A DNA stretch of 64,000 nucleotides from Halorussus ruber (lineage in GTDB: Archaea; Halobacteriota; Halobacteria; Halobacteriales; Haladaptataceae), in assembly GCF_004765785.1 (NCBI RefSeq), contig NZ_SBIT01000002.1, positions 408,510 through 472,509 on the forward strand. Reading direction: 5' to 3'. Positions 42,890 to 52,010 of the stretch are shown in pieces; position 1 is the stretch's first letter, and each line of letters begins with the position of its first letter. A model generated the notes under the pieces. The model did not search any database and was not told the origin of the DNA. It saw only the letters and a list, made by a program, of their open reading frames with translations. The position numbers and the translations under genes are program-made.

Positions 42890-43954
42890 ATGTCACAGAA
42901 ATTCAAGAGACGAAACGTCATAAAGTCGGTTGGTGCTGGAATCACATTCTCAGGAATTAGTTCTCGGTCAGCAGCCAGTCAAAGAGACATAGCACATATC
43001 GTAACTGTTCGAGGTGGTGATGGGACACCTCGTCAGACAAAAAAGGTTGATGAAGGTTGGTGGAAGCATGTTGAAAAAGTGGAAGAGCTTCAAAACAAAC
43101 TTCGAAGTCGATACGCAGTCTACGATTCGTCCATAGATACTGGAGTTGAAGGAGTAGGGATTGGGAGTACGGACGAGAAAATAAATGGGAGAACAAAAAG
43201 TAAGCTTACCGTTTACACGAGTCAAGATTCACCCTTAAAACGCGAAGTCCCTAGCGATATTGATGGAATCCCTATCACCGTTAAAGAAACCCCAGACGTG
43301 GAACTCGATTGTGGTAAAAGCGAGACTGATTGGGTCGAAGGCGGCTACGCATGCGATATGGATGACTCGAACGGCCCAGGTACGTTTACCTGTCAGGTTA
43401 AAAAGGATGGCTCGTACTACATGATGACTGCAGCACACGTAGTCAATACCAATTGCGGCGACCCAAATGGCAATAAAGTTTATAATTATGGGCCTGACGG
43501 TAATTACGTCGGAGATGTAGAAATGTCATCCCTCAAAGAAGATTGGGCCCTCGTTTCAGAGGCTTCAGATTCAGACATCAGTGGCTTTGATAACGGGATT
43601 TATAATCAAGTTGGAAAGCTTGCAGGGCATGTAACGAAAAGCGGTTTGCATGACCTGAAGGATGGAACGGTCTATCAGCAGGGATGGCGGACCTGTGAGA
43701 CAAGTGGGAGTATAGACGAGATTGACATTACAAGTGGCATTTGTGATGTTACTGACGATCACTACGTGAAAACGACTACAAACACGGAAGCAGGCGACTC
43801 CGGTGGCCCTCATTTCCATCGATACACGTATAGTGGTTGCGAACACCTAGCGATAGTCGCCCCCCATCATGGAGGTGAGGCAATAGGATGTGCGGCATAC
43901 CATTTGAATGATATATACGGGATTCAATTCGACCCCAACTATTCACTTTGCTAA
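42890..43954 (+). CDS. Tat-exported trypsin-like serine protease, Cys-rich
   Basis: A 354-residue protein. The N-terminus MSQKFKRRNVIKSVGAGITF has twin arginines and a hydrophobic stretch ending SRSAAS, a Tat signal. After a pro-like region (about 30-140), a chymotrypsin-fold domain carries MMTAAHVV (His), LKEDWALVS (Asp) and TEAGDSGGPHF (Ser). About nine cysteines (YACDMD, FTCQVK, NTNCGDP, WRTCETS, SGICDV, SGCEHL, IGCAAY and the last residue) suggest disulfides, unusual for haloarchaea. Low GC and unbiased codons suggest recent transfer. ATG at 42890; an earlier ATG at 42857 would spoil the signal. Confidence 0.82.
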   Translation: MSQKFKRRNVIKSVGAGITFSGISSRSAASQRDIAHIVTVRGGDGTPRQTKKVDEGWWKHVEKVEELQNKLRSRYAVYDSSIDTGVEGVGIGSTDEKINGRTKSKLTVYTSQDSPLKREVPSDIDGIPITVKETPDVELDCGKSETDWVEGGYACDMDDSNGPGTFTCQVKKDGSYYMMTAAHVVNTNCGDPNGNKVYNYGPDGNYVGDVEMSSLKEDWALVSEASDSDISGFDNGIYNQVGKLAGHVTKSGLHDLKDGTVYQQGWRTCETSGSIDEIDITSGICDVTDDHYVKTTTNTEAGDSGGPHFHRYTYSGCEHLAIVAPHHGGEAIGCAAYHLNDIYGIQFDPNYSLC

Positions 43955-44023
43955 GTGAGAAGATGTAGTGTAGTCACTAGGCTCCCACAATTTCTAACCA
44001 GACATAATCAAAAGAGTCCAACC

Positions 44024-44710
44024 ATGGCCCGGAAATCTCGTAGAGTTGTACTTCAGTTGCTAACTCTCGGAGGGTTCGGGTCCCTTACGGGATGTCTGTC
44101 CGAACTACGTTCGTATCGGTCTCCGTCCTGCGAAAAGCAGTTCACAGTCGAATCGGACAACTCAACCCGCACTGGGTTCCACGCGCTCCGAATGGACCTC
44201 GACGTGCGATACGAGGAGCACGACGTGAGCGTCGTCGGAGGTGTTACGAAACAACCCTCGAAAGACGCTCCGGGGAAAGTCCAAATCGTGTTCAGTAATC
44301 TCGGGGAAAGCGCACGGAAGTTCCAGTTCGGAGCGACACCACCTTTCAGTCCGGATTGGGGTACTCACGAGGAGTCATCGGCGCAGATGATCTTAGTCCC
44401 CGACTTAGACGAGTTCGAGAAGGTATCGGTCTACGACGCGAACGACGACGGGAAACTAAATCCGGTTCCCGAACGCCCGACGGACCAATGCTGGCAACTC
44501 GAAGACATGATTGCGAGAACTGACGTGTTCGTGGCCAAGACTATTCCGCCCTGTAGTTCGATTTCTACGACGTACAGAGTACTCGGACATCCCGAAAACG
44601 AGTCGTGTCTCCCGCCGGGAGACTACCGATTCGAGGACAGTTGGTTCGAAGGCGACGACCTCGAGAGGGAAATTCCGCTCGAAGCGACGATACAAGTGAA
44701 AGAAGAGTAA
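44024..44710 (+). CDS. Predicted lipoprotein of unknown function
   Basis: A 228-residue protein beginning MARKSRRVVLQLLTLGGFGS, then LTGC: a twin-arginine-like signal ending in a lipobox, so it is exported and lipid-anchored by Cys26. The rest is beta-rich (VQIVFSNLGESARKFQFGA, STTYRVLGHPENESCLPPGD), resembling immunoglobulin-like accessory domains. It is 69 bases downstream of the protease on the same strand, perhaps co-expressed. No family recognised. Confidence 0.7.
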   Translation: MARKSRRVVLQLLTLGGFGSLTGCLSELRSYRSPSCEKQFTVESDNSTRTGFHALRMDLDVRYEEHDVSVVGGVTKQPSKDAPGKVQIVFSNLGESARKFQFGATPPFSPDWGTHEESSAQMILVPDLDEFEKVSVYDANDDGKLNPVPERPTDQCWQLEDMIARTDVFVAKTIPPCSSISTTYRVLGHPENESCLPPGDYRFEDSWFEGDDLEREIPLEATIQVKEE

Positions 44711-44763
44711 CTATTCATACCTTCTGTCGGCCAGATTCCGGAAAGTCGAGTGCGTTTTCCGCG

Positions 44764-47631
44764 TTACTCCAGATGAATCGCGGGCCGGAACGGCACCGCG
44801 TTCCCGGCCTTGTCGGCGGGGTCGTAGGCGTCCTCGCCCTCGGTGTAGATTTCGACTTCGGCGTCGAACTCGCGCTCGAAGAACGCGCGGGCGTTGTCGT
44901 AGACCGACTGCTCGCGGTCGCTCACGTCGGCCATGACCTCGACTTCGTCGTCGGGGCGTTCGCGGACGAACTCGACCAGTTCCTGCACGAGGTCGTTGAC
45001 CTCGTTACCGCGCTCTCGCAGGCCCTCGTGTTGCATGACCTTGCCCATGACCGCACCGATGTCGGGACCGGTCTCGACCACTTCTTCCAGCACGGTGCGC
45101 TTCCAGTCGGCGGCGACGTAGACTCGGATAGTCTCGGGGTCGGTGTCGGTCACGTCCACGATGTCGCGCACGTCCTCGGTCAGGTCCTCGACCAGCGTCT
45201 CCTCGAACTCGACGCGGTCGAACTCGAACTCGGGGTCCGGTTCGGGCCACGCCGCCTCGTCGATGGAGTCGCCCGTCAGTTGCTCGTGGAGTTCGGTCGC
45301 CATGAACGGGACGAAGGGAGCCAGCAGGCGCAGGCGAGTCCGCAGGACCTCTTGAAGAGTCCACTTCGCGCCGGGTCGGTCGAGGTCGGCGCGCTTGCGG
45401 TACCACTTCAGGTGTTCGTCGAAGCGGTAGAAGGCGGCCTGACTCGCCGAGCGCGTCTCGAAGTTCTCCATCGCGTCGGTCACGTCGCGGACTGTGTCCT
45501 GCAACTTCGACAGGAGCCAGTTGTCGATGTGCTTCAGTTCCTTCTCTCCGTCCTCGCCCTCGATGATTTCCTGGGCTCGCGTCCAGAACCGCCCCAGTTG
45601 GTCCTGCGTACTCTCGACCTGCTCGGCGCGCCAGTCGTAGTCCTGCCACGGTTCCGCGGAGTTCAGCAGGAAGAACCGGACCGTGTCGGCACCGTACTTC
45701 TCGATGGCGTCGCTCGGCAGGACGACGTGGCCCTTCGAGGAGGACATCTTCTGGCCCTCCAGCAGGCCCATGCCCATCACGGTGATGCCTTGGGGCCACT
45801 TCGGTTCCTCGAACAGCTCTGCGTGGTGGTAGAGGAAGAAGGTCAGGTGGTTGCTGATGAGGTCGTTGCCCGAACAGCGGTAGTCTACCGGGTACCAGTA
45901 GTCCCACTCCTCGCGCAGGTCCAGCGCCGTCTCGTCGGGGTCTTCGACCTCGTCTTCGCCGAAGAACAGGGTGTCGAAGAAGTTGCGGTCCATCTCCTCG
46001 ACCGGCACGTCCTCCAGTCGGTGGGCGATGGTGTAGTAGGCCATGTAGATGGTGGAGTCCGACAGGGGTTCGATGACGAACTCCTCGTCCCACGGCAGGC
46101 GGGTGCCCAGCCCGTAGTTCCGGATGGCGGGCCACTCGTTCAGCCAGTCGATGGTGTGGTCGTACTGCTCGCGGGTGTTCTCCGGGATGGCGTCCAACTG
46201 CTCGACCGCGCGCTTGGTCTTCTGCTTCCAGTCTTGGTCGTTGTACCGCAGGAACCACGTCTCCTGCTTTGCGACTTCGACCTCGCCGCCACAGCGACAG
46301 ATGACCTCCTCGCTGAACTCCTGCATGGAGTCGAACGACCCGCGAGACTCGTAGTCGGCCTTGAGTTCGTCGCGCACGTCCTCGACGACTTCGCCCGCGT
46401 AGTCGCCGTACATCTCCTTGAGCGTCCCGCCGTGGAACTCGCGGTTGTAGACCTCTTGGGTGGCGTCCTCCAGCGCGGGGTCGTCGGCGGAGTCGATGCC
46501 GTGTTCCTCGACGGCGTCCTTCGCGGGGAACTCGCCGTACTCCTCGACGTCGATGATGGAGACTGGTTCGATGGCCTCGACTTCGGCGGGGTCGATGCCG
46601 TACTGCTCCATCCGGGCCTCGTCCTGTTTGGCCTCTTGCAGGGCCATCCAGTCGTCGGGGCTGTGGGCCGGGACCGACATCACGACGCCCGTGGCGTTGT
46701 CGGCGTCCACGAAGTCGGCGGGCAGGACCAGCACGTCGTCGCCCGTGACGGGGTTGGTGACGCGCTCGCCGACCAGTTCCTCGCCGGAGAAGCGGTCGTG
46801 GACCTCGACCTCGCGCTCTTGGAGTCGGAACTTCTCGGCGGCGGCCTCGGAGACGAACCATCGCTGGCCGTCCACGGTGGCCTCGACGTAGTCGGCGTCG
46901 GGGTCGATGTAGGCGTTGGTGACGCCGTAGACGGTCTCGGGGCGCAGGGTCGCCATCGGGACCGTGACTTCGCTGTGGTCGCCCTCTCCGTCGCGCTCCC
47001 AACCGAACTTGACCAGCGTGTACTCTTGGAACTCGGCCTCCTCGCCCTCCAGCAGGTCGTGGGTCGTGACCGGGTTCTTCTCCTCGGTGCAGTACTTGAC
47101 GGGGTGCAGGCCCTTCTCCAGCAGGCCCCGCTCTTTGAGGGTCTGGTACTGCCACGTGATGAACTTCGAGTAGCGGTCGTCGTTGGTGGTGAACTCGCGC
47201 CGCCAGTCGATGGACAGCCCGAGCGACTTCATGTTCTTCTTGTAGTGTTCCTCGATGAAGTAGCGGGCGAAGCCCATCGGAGTTTCGAGGTCGCTCAGCG
47301 TGTCCTCGGGGACCTCGTAGGTGTCCTTCAGGACGGAGAGTTGGTCCTCCTCGCCCTTCTTCAGGCGCTCGACCGCGCCGATGATGGGCGTGCCGGTGAC
47401 GTGCCACGCGATGGGGAACAGCACGTTGTCGCCCTGCAGTCGTCGGTATCGGGCGTACACGTCGGGGACGGTGTAGGTCCGGGCGTGGCCGATGTGCATC
47501 CCGCCGCTGGGGTAGGGATAGGGCACCGTGATGAAGGTGGCCTCCTCGTCCTCGGGGTCCACCTCGTATCGGCCCTCCTGCGCCCAGCGGTCCTGCCACT
47601 TCGTCTCGATATCCCGCGGGTCGTAGCTCAT
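44764..47631 (-). CDS. leuS: Leucyl-tRNA synthetase
   Basis: A 955-residue class I synthetase that charges tRNA-Leu. PYPYPSGGMHIGHARTYTVP holds the HIGH motif (46-49); the editing CP1 domain includes VPMATLRPETVYGVTNAY and MSVPAHSPDDW; a zinc knuckle CRCGGEVEVAKQETWFLRY; GQKMSSSKGHVV is the KMSKS loop near residue 627. The C-terminal RPAIHLE end is archaeal type. The ATG at 47631 begins MSYDPRDIETKWQDRW, the conserved N-terminus; an in-frame ATG at 47670 is not favoured. Confidence 0.97.
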   Translation of the reverse strand: MSYDPRDIETKWQDRWAQEGRYEVDPEDEEATFITVPYPYPSGGMHIGHARTYTVPDVYARYRRLQGDNVLFPIAWHVTGTPIIGAVERLKKGEEDQLSVLKDTYEVPEDTLSDLETPMGFARYFIEEHYKKNMKSLGLSIDWRREFTTNDDRYSKFITWQYQTLKERGLLEKGLHPVKYCTEEKNPVTTHDLLEGEEAEFQEYTLVKFGWERDGEGDHSEVTVPMATLRPETVYGVTNAYIDPDADYVEATVDGQRWFVSEAAAEKFRLQEREVEVHDRFSGEELVGERVTNPVTGDDVLVLPADFVDADNATGVVMSVPAHSPDDWMALQEAKQDEARMEQYGIDPAEVEAIEPVSIIDVEEYGEFPAKDAVEEHGIDSADDPALEDATQEVYNREFHGGTLKEMYGDYAGEVVEDVRDELKADYESRGSFDSMQEFSEEVICRCGGEVEVAKQETWFLRYNDQDWKQKTKRAVEQLDAIPENTREQYDHTIDWLNEWPAIRNYGLGTRLPWDEEFVIEPLSDSTIYMAYYTIAHRLEDVPVEEMDRNFFDTLFFGEDEVEDPDETALDLREEWDYWYPVDYRCSGNDLISNHLTFFLYHHAELFEEPKWPQGITVMGMGLLEGQKMSSSKGHVVLPSDAIEKYGADTVRFFLLNSAEPWQDYDWRAEQVESTQDQLGRFWTRAQEIIEGEDGEKELKHIDNWLLSKLQDTVRDVTDAMENFETRSASQAAFYRFDEHLKWYRKRADLDRPGAKWTLQEVLRTRLRLLAPFVPFMATELHEQLTGDSIDEAAWPEPDPEFEFDRVEFEETLVEDLTEDVRDIVDVTDTDPETIRVYVAADWKRTVLEEVVETGPDIGAVMGKVMQHEGLRERGNEVNDLVQELVEFVRERPDDEVEVMADVSDREQSVYDNARAFFEREFDAEVEIYTEGEDAYDPADKAGNAVPFRPAIHLE

Positions 47632-47735
47632 ACTGTACGGTAGTGAACTCCCGACTAAAAGAACTGCCATACCTGACTGGCGGTGCTGTTCGATAGCGGC
47701 AAGAATTGCAAGTAATCTCAGAGGAGGATTCGGAA

Positions 47736-48161
47736 CTATCCGCCGTCGCTTGTGGGCGTTTCCGTAGTCGCAGTATTGGTAGTCACTTCACAGGGGTCCA
47801 TTCCAAGAGTCAGCACCGGATTCGTATCGATGGTGACGACGACTCGTCCACCAGCACAGTCTCCGGTCGAGTATCTCATGTCCCGGCTGCTACCGCCACC
47901 GGTTCGCACCTCAACCCTGTAATCGTTCTCTTCCACGACGTTCTCGATTACGCGTGAATCTTCAGCAGGGGCGGTATACGTGGATTTAGTAACTGTCTTA
48001 CCGTCTCTTGTTATGAACTCGAGGGTGACGTTCTGCGATTCCGACTGGCCATTCACGAGGAGTACGTCCACCGTTCCACTTGGGGAGTTGATTTGAAGGC
48101 ACCCACCCCCGAGAGACATCGCTATGACCGCAGATAGCACATCTCTTCGGTCCACGTTCAT
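47736..48161 (-). CDS. Small predicted lipoprotein
   Basis: A 141-residue protein: MNVDRRDVLSAVIAMSLGGG followed by Cys, a Tat/lipobox signal. The mature part is beta-rich (TVDVLLVNGQSESQNVTLEF, VVVTIDTNPVLTLG) with a Thr-rich tail. It is about 105 bases upstream of leuS on the same strand. GTG at 48164 would add one residue. Unknown role. Confidence 0.68.
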   Translation of the reverse strand: MNVDRRDVLSAVIAMSLGGGCLQINSPSGTVDVLLVNGQSESQNVTLEFITRDGKTVTKSTYTAPAEDSRVIENVVEENDYRVEVRTGGGSSRDMRYSTGDCAGGRVVVTIDTNPVLTLGMDPCEVTTNTATTETPTSDGG

Positions 48162-48327
48162 CACCTATATCTCTTTTCAATTATAACTTCAAACTTATTA
48201 TAGTTTTTATTATATAATATATTTTCATCGCCAAAATAATTAAGTTTCATACATATCTTATTCTTATTGCAATACTAGAAACTAAATCAGAAAAAGGATT
48301 GGAAGAAAACATTTCAGGAGTGTCAGC

Positions 48328-48849
48328 ATGAGACGACGAAGTGTTCTGCGGAAATCCGCCTTGGCGAGTACTATCGGCGGAATGGGACTGTCGTCGGTGT
48401 CGGTAGCTAGTGCCGCAGGGAGGAAGAGTGAGTACGCCGGCGTGATGTATGAACCATCGAAAAGTGAGATTTTGGGCAAAGGTCGCGCGGAACTACGGAC
48501 GACGAACGCTGTCGACGGAGAGCTAAAAGGAACATTCCACCTCGGCAAGAGTAACTTCAGCGTGAGTTTCGACCGACCGGACCAAGCAAACCCCCTGAGT
48601 GAAGTCTCACCAGTCGAGAGAGACCATCGACCCGTGCGAAAGTACAACGGTACGAAGCCCAGTCGAGCGAAAGGACAGACTCCGCTTTCGATCTCGATTA
48701 CAGGAATGCCCTCGGGGATGTTCACTGGAATCGTTCAGCATCCCGGATACGACGACTCCCGCGGTTTCTGCGTCGACCGAGTGGAACCGAATGAGACCAG
48801 GTCCGACGTAGTCGGCCGAATGGCAGACATCGTTCGGGGTGATCTCTGA
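48328..48849 (+). CDS. Tat-signal protein of unknown function
   Basis: A 173-residue protein starting MRRRSVLRKSALASTIGGMG and continuing to VSVASAAG, a clear twin-arginine signal with an Ala-type cleavage site. The mature part (about 145 residues) has no recognised domain and a single cysteine (RGFCVDR). Its stop TGA overlaps the ATG of the next gene as TGATG, so the two are coupled. Low-GC AT-rich DNA upstream (48180-48300) holds the promoter, with TTAAGTTTCATAC near 48240. Confidence 0.68.
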   Translation: MRRRSVLRKSALASTIGGMGLSSVSVASAAGRKSEYAGVMYEPSKSEILGKGRAELRTTNAVDGELKGTFHLGKSNFSVSFDRPDQANPLSEVSPVERDHRPVRKYNGTKPSRAKGQTPLSISITGMPSGMFTGIVQHPGYDDSRGFCVDRVEPNETRSDVVGRMADIVRGDL

Positions 48850-49499
48850 TGACGGACGTTGGTGGCATTAACAGAGACGATCCGCTGGATTCCGATGCTG
48901 ACTGTAAGTGGGCAGTCGTGGCTCACGGATTCGACGACAGCCCTGCCTACGAAGCTGGCCACGACGAAATAAATTCGCAGGAAGGGAAGAACAGGTGGCA
49001 CGTCCAGGGACACTTCGAGAAGGAACCCTACAACGATTACCACGACACGCGGGGGTCCCAGTCTCCGGACTTCGCCAACTTCAGCATGTTCAACCCGAAG
49101 GAGGCCAACTACACCAACTTCAAGAACTGGGTTCCGGACGACGAGGGAATCGAGGACAACTACGGCTACGAATTTTCGGCGTCGATTTCGGTTCCGATTA
49201 CCCCCTTCTTCAGTCTGAGTACGTCGGAAGTTCTTAACGAAACCTCTGGCGGATACGTGAAGCAGACTGACTACGAGAAACTCAAGTACCACTACAATCT
49301 CAAGAACGGGAAAGAGTTACCCGACAGTGAAGATAACGCACAGGGTGCGCGGTTCGACGTTACGACGATAGGTGATGTCGATGAGACCTACCCGGTGAAC
49401 ATCTATTCGAAGTTCGGGTATATCGAATACTACGGCCCGTCTGCGGAGGCCAAAGAAACGGACGTGACGTCCTTCCAAGCGAGGTATAAGGTGATATAG
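48849..49499 (+). CDS. Hypothetical protein coupled to the Tat-signal protein
   Basis: A 216-residue protein starting MTDVGGINRDDPLDSDADCK by a TGATG overlap with the previous gene. No signal of its own is visible. The product is rich in Tyr, Asn and Asp with beta-strand patterns (YEFSASISVPITPFFSLSTS, KFGYIEYYGPSAEA). Perhaps it is a partner carried by the upstream Tat substrate (hitch-hiker), or the pair is one gene split by a frameshift. No family recognised. Confidence 0.65.
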   Translation: MTDVGGINRDDPLDSDADCKWAVVAHGFDDSPAYEAGHDEINSQEGKNRWHVQGHFEKEPYNDYHDTRGSQSPDFANFSMFNPKEANYTNFKNWVPDDEGIEDNYGYEFSASISVPITPFFSLSTSEVLNETSGGYVKQTDYEKLKYHYNLKNGKELPDSEDNAQGARFDVTTIGDVDETYPVNIYSKFGYIEYYGPSAEAKETDVTSFQARYKVI

Positions 49500-49697
49500 C
49501 TCCCTTCCAACGGATTAGATACTTCCCGGAAAAGAACAACGTTCTGAAACCGGGCGAAACGTCTCTCGAACCATCTCTCAATAAAGAATCCTTTTCGAGT
49601 CCGGTTCGAGGAAAAACCGCGTTCCCGCCGCGTAGATGAGGCCGTACGAGCAGGCGAGTGCCAACGCGTCAGGTCCGTTAAAAAGAGAGTTTATTGC

Positions 49698-50306
49698 TTA
49701 CGCGGCCTTCGGCACGTCCTTCAGGTTCACTTCGGCCGACATTTCGTGCGACTGGCTCACCAGATTGAACACCGGGGAGCGCGCCACGCCTTCGCGGAGC
49801 ATCTCGGCGTCCTCGTCGGTGAGGTCCGGACCGCTGATTTCGATGTCGATTCCGAAGTCGTCGTACACGTCTCCGGTTTCCTCGGCGTCGCGGATGCCGA
49901 AGAATACCCGCGGGTCGAGGTCGAGACTGACCTCGGTTTCGAGGTCATCGAGTTCGATTTCGTTCTCCATCGCCACGAGGCCGAGCGTCGCGTTGATGCA
50001 TCCCGTCAGCGCCGCCAGCGCGACTTCCACGGGTTCCGGTCGGTCCGCGGGGTCCACGAACCCCGCATCTGCCTCGACTTCCTTGAACGCGCCGAGTTGG
50101 AAGGTGTAATCGCGGGTCTCGCTGCGTATCTCGTCGCCACCGTAGGTGTAGTCGCCGAGTTTCGCCAGCGTGTGCATCGCGCGTCCCTCGGCGATGCCGC
50201 GCGCGCCGAGACCGAGCATCGCGTCCTCGGGGTTCTCGGTCGCGTGTTCGATGAATTTCGGGAACTGTTCTAGGTCTACGCCGTGCTGTATGGTCTCTCG
50301 GGCCAT
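49698..50306 (-). CDS. OsmC family protein
   Basis: A 202-residue OsmC-like protein, a family of thiol-dependent peroxidases. The family core is seen in PVEVALAALTGCINATLGLV, with the first redox Cys. The second cysteine normally paired with it is not found, so peroxidase activity is doubtful. An N-terminal extension of about 70 residues (IQHGVDLEQFPKFIEHATEN) is seen in archaeal members. ATG at 50306. Confidence 0.85.
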   Translation of the reverse strand: MARETIQHGVDLEQFPKFIEHATENPEDAMLGLGARGIAEGRAMHTLAKLGDYTYGGDEIRSETRDYTFQLGAFKEVEADAGFVDPADRPEPVEVALAALTGCINATLGLVAMENEIELDDLETEVSLDLDPRVFFGIRDAEETGDVYDDFGIDIEISGPDLTDEDAEMLREGVARSPVFNLVSQSHEMSAEVNLKDVPKAA

Positions 50307-50431
50307 GAGCGACGCTACGCCGAGCTAGTCCTTAATTATTTTTCATTATATTCTAGAAGGTGCAGGGTTAACCGTCTCTCCTCGCGCGCAGGTAAGTTGA
50401 TACCACGGCGAGTAACCCCGACTGAGGCAGG

Positions 50432-50460
50432 CGGTCGGCGACCCGCCGGGTCGCCGACCG
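50432..50460. other. Perfect 13-bp hairpin
   Basis: CGGTCGGCGACCC (50432-50444) and its exact complement (50448-50460) flank a three-base GCC loop in the intergenic region 50307-50516. It could act as RNA structure or as a site in the promoter of the gene at 50517; it is not followed by a T run, so it is not a simple terminator. Confidence 0.6.
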
Positions 50461-50516
50461 GTCCGCGAAGTGGTAAGTCGAAGCATTGACCATCCGCGAA
50501 CGAGTCGGCCCAGCTC

Positions 50517-51002
50517 GTGGGCGAGTTCGCCGAGGAGGTCCGCGACCGACTCAGAGATGCCCTCGCCGAGCGACGGCCGCGCCTCGACTGGCGGACCGAG
50601 TACCGAATCCGGCGGACGCCGGTAGACGTGGTCGGCGCGAGCGACGGGGCGGGACCCGCCGGAAATCGCTTCGTCGCCGTCGAGTTGGAGTGGCGGCGGG
50701 CCGACCCGGCGAACAACACCGCGAAACTGTTCTACTACGCCGACGAGGGCGAGGTGGACGACTACGACGAGGTGGTCGTCTGCCAGCTTTTTTCGGGCTA
50801 CTACGACCTCGACTCGGGAGGAGTCTCCTCGAAGCGCGAGGTCGCGGAGTTCGTGGGGCGGACCGCCGCCGAGTCGGTCGAGCGCGTTTCCTTCCACCCG
50901 ATTCGGCTCCCCATCGACCCGCCCAAGCGCGGCGGCGAGCGCCCCGAGGCGTGGCGAGCGCGGACCGACGAGGCGGCAGACGAAATCGCGTCCCTGCTGT
51001 GA
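50517..51002 (+). CDS. Hypothetical protein, possible PD-(D/E)xK nuclease-like fold
   Basis: A 161-residue protein from GTG 50517. The stretch EYRIRRTPVDVVG then VAVELEW within 40 residues resembles the Asp...Glu-x-Glu/Lys core of PD-(D/E)xK nucleases, but the Lys is not in the usual place. It lacks signals and helices for membranes. Conserved haloarchaeal proteins of this type are of unknown function. Start uncertain: a stop lies 28 bases upstream in frame and GTG is the only reasonable choice. Confidence 0.65.
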   Translation: MGEFAEEVRDRLRDALAERRPRLDWRTEYRIRRTPVDVVGASDGAGPAGNRFVAVELEWRRADPANNTAKLFYYADEGEVDDYDEVVVCQLFSGYYDLDSGGVSSKREVAEFVGRTAAESVERVSFHPIRLPIDPPKRGGERPEAWRARTDEAADEIASLL

Positions 51003-51026
51003 CGTTGTGGATGACCATGCGGGGAT

Positions 51027-51470
51027 TCACTCCCGCAGGTCCGGGCGCTCCGGGTCGAGGAAGAACCGGAAACCCAGACCGTAAACCAGTCCGTAGGACA
51101 GCGCCAGCGTCAGGGCGTAGGCCACGCCGAAGCCAGCGAGCGGGACGCCGAGTTCGACCCCGAGAGCGTCCAGCAGTCCCGGCACGCCGAACGGGAAGAC
51201 GAATCCGAGGACGAGGAGCGTGATGATTACCTCGATGCGCCGGTCGTGGGCGTCGGGACTCGTCGCCGAGTCCCGTGTCCCGACCCAGAGGTAGCCGACG
51301 GCGAACGCTGAGGCGACGAAGGCAGCGAATGGACCAGAGAGGTCGAGCGAAATCGCGGTTCGCGTGACGTGGAGATACCAGATGGCGAGCAGAAACCCGA
51401 GGAGGAAGACGTAGCCAGCGGTTATCGCCCACTGAAATCCGCCGACGAGTTTGGCCCGGAGCGACGCCAT
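51027..51470 (-). CDS. Four-helix membrane protein
   Basis: A 147-residue protein with four hydrophobic helices: about 12-33 (WAITAGYVFLLGFLLAIWYL), 45-62 (AAFVASAFAVGYLWV), 75-95 (IEVIITLLVLGFVFPFGV) and 112-137. The loop carrying TRDSATSPDAHDRR is charged. No family recognised; it has the codon use of the host. ATG at 51470. Confidence 0.75.
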   Translation of the reverse strand: MASLRAKLVGGFQWAITAGYVFLLGFLLAIWYLHVTRTAISLDLSGPFAAFVASAFAVGYLWVGTRDSATSPDAHDRRIEVIITLLVLGFVFPFGVPGLLDALGVELGVPLAGFGVAYALTLALSYGLVYGLGFRFFLDPERPDLRE

Positions 51471-51519
51471 ACCCGAGCCTCGACGGCGCTGGGAAAAACG
51501 CTGTCGGCGAGAGGAGAGA

Positions 51520-51972
51520 CTACTCCAACTCCACGAGGCCCTCGTCCAGCATGTCGCCAAGCACGTCGCGGGCGTGGCCGTCGGGGTTGACGCCCTCGTA
51601 GACGGCCTCGACCTTCCCGTCGTCGAGGACGAAGGTGGTGCGCTCCGCCGCGCCGCGGGAGGTGTCCACGCCGAAGGCGTCGGCAATCGTCCCCTCGGGG
51701 TCGGCCAGCAGGTCGAACCGGAGTTCGTACTTCTCGGCGAACTCCTCGTGGCTCTCGGCGTCGTCGGTCGAGACGCCGAACACCGAGACGCCCGCGTCGT
51801 GATAGCTCTCCAGTTCCGCGTCGAACTGCTCGGCCTCGGTGGTACAGCCGGGCGTGTCGTCCCGCGGGTAGAAGTACAGCACCGTCGGCTTCGAAAAGTC
51901 GAGTTCGATGGTCTCTTCGCGCTGGTTCGTCGCCTCGACTGAGGGTGCGTCCGCACCGGTTTCGAGCGTCAT
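51520..51972 (-). CDS. bcp: Peroxiredoxin, PrxQ/BCP type, one-Cys
   Basis: A 150-residue thiol peroxidase. The peroxidatic Cys43 is in RDDTPGCTTEAEQF, the PrxQ signature. No other cysteine occurs in the protein, so it is a one-Cys form that must be reduced by an external thiol. Fold motifs: VLYFYPRDD, VFGVSTDDAESHEEFAEKY, TFVLDDGKV. It is followed by the membrane protein and preceded by Hsp20, all on the minus strand with small gaps. Confidence 0.93.
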   Translation of the reverse strand: MTLETGADAPSVEATNQREETIELDFSKPTVLYFYPRDDTPGCTTEAEQFDAELESYHDAGVSVFGVSTDDAESHEEFAEKYELRFDLLADPEGTIADAFGVDTSRGAAERTTFVLDDGKVEAVYEGVNPDGHARDVLGDMLDEGLVELE

Positions 51973-52010
51973 GCCCGCAAATTGCGGGCGGGCCGGGAAG
52001 GCGTTTGCGC

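Noticed and set aside
44605..47643. Very long open frame (about 1000 codons) antisense to leuS
   Set aside because: It mirrors the leucyl-tRNA synthetase codons; GC-rich third positions remove stops on the other strand. The product is Val/Asp/Leu-rich with no domain.
50346..50500. Possible structured RNA gene such as RNase P or SRP RNA around the 13-bp hairpin
   Set aside because: No conserved RNase P or SRP sequence blocks could be seen, and the space is too short for either.
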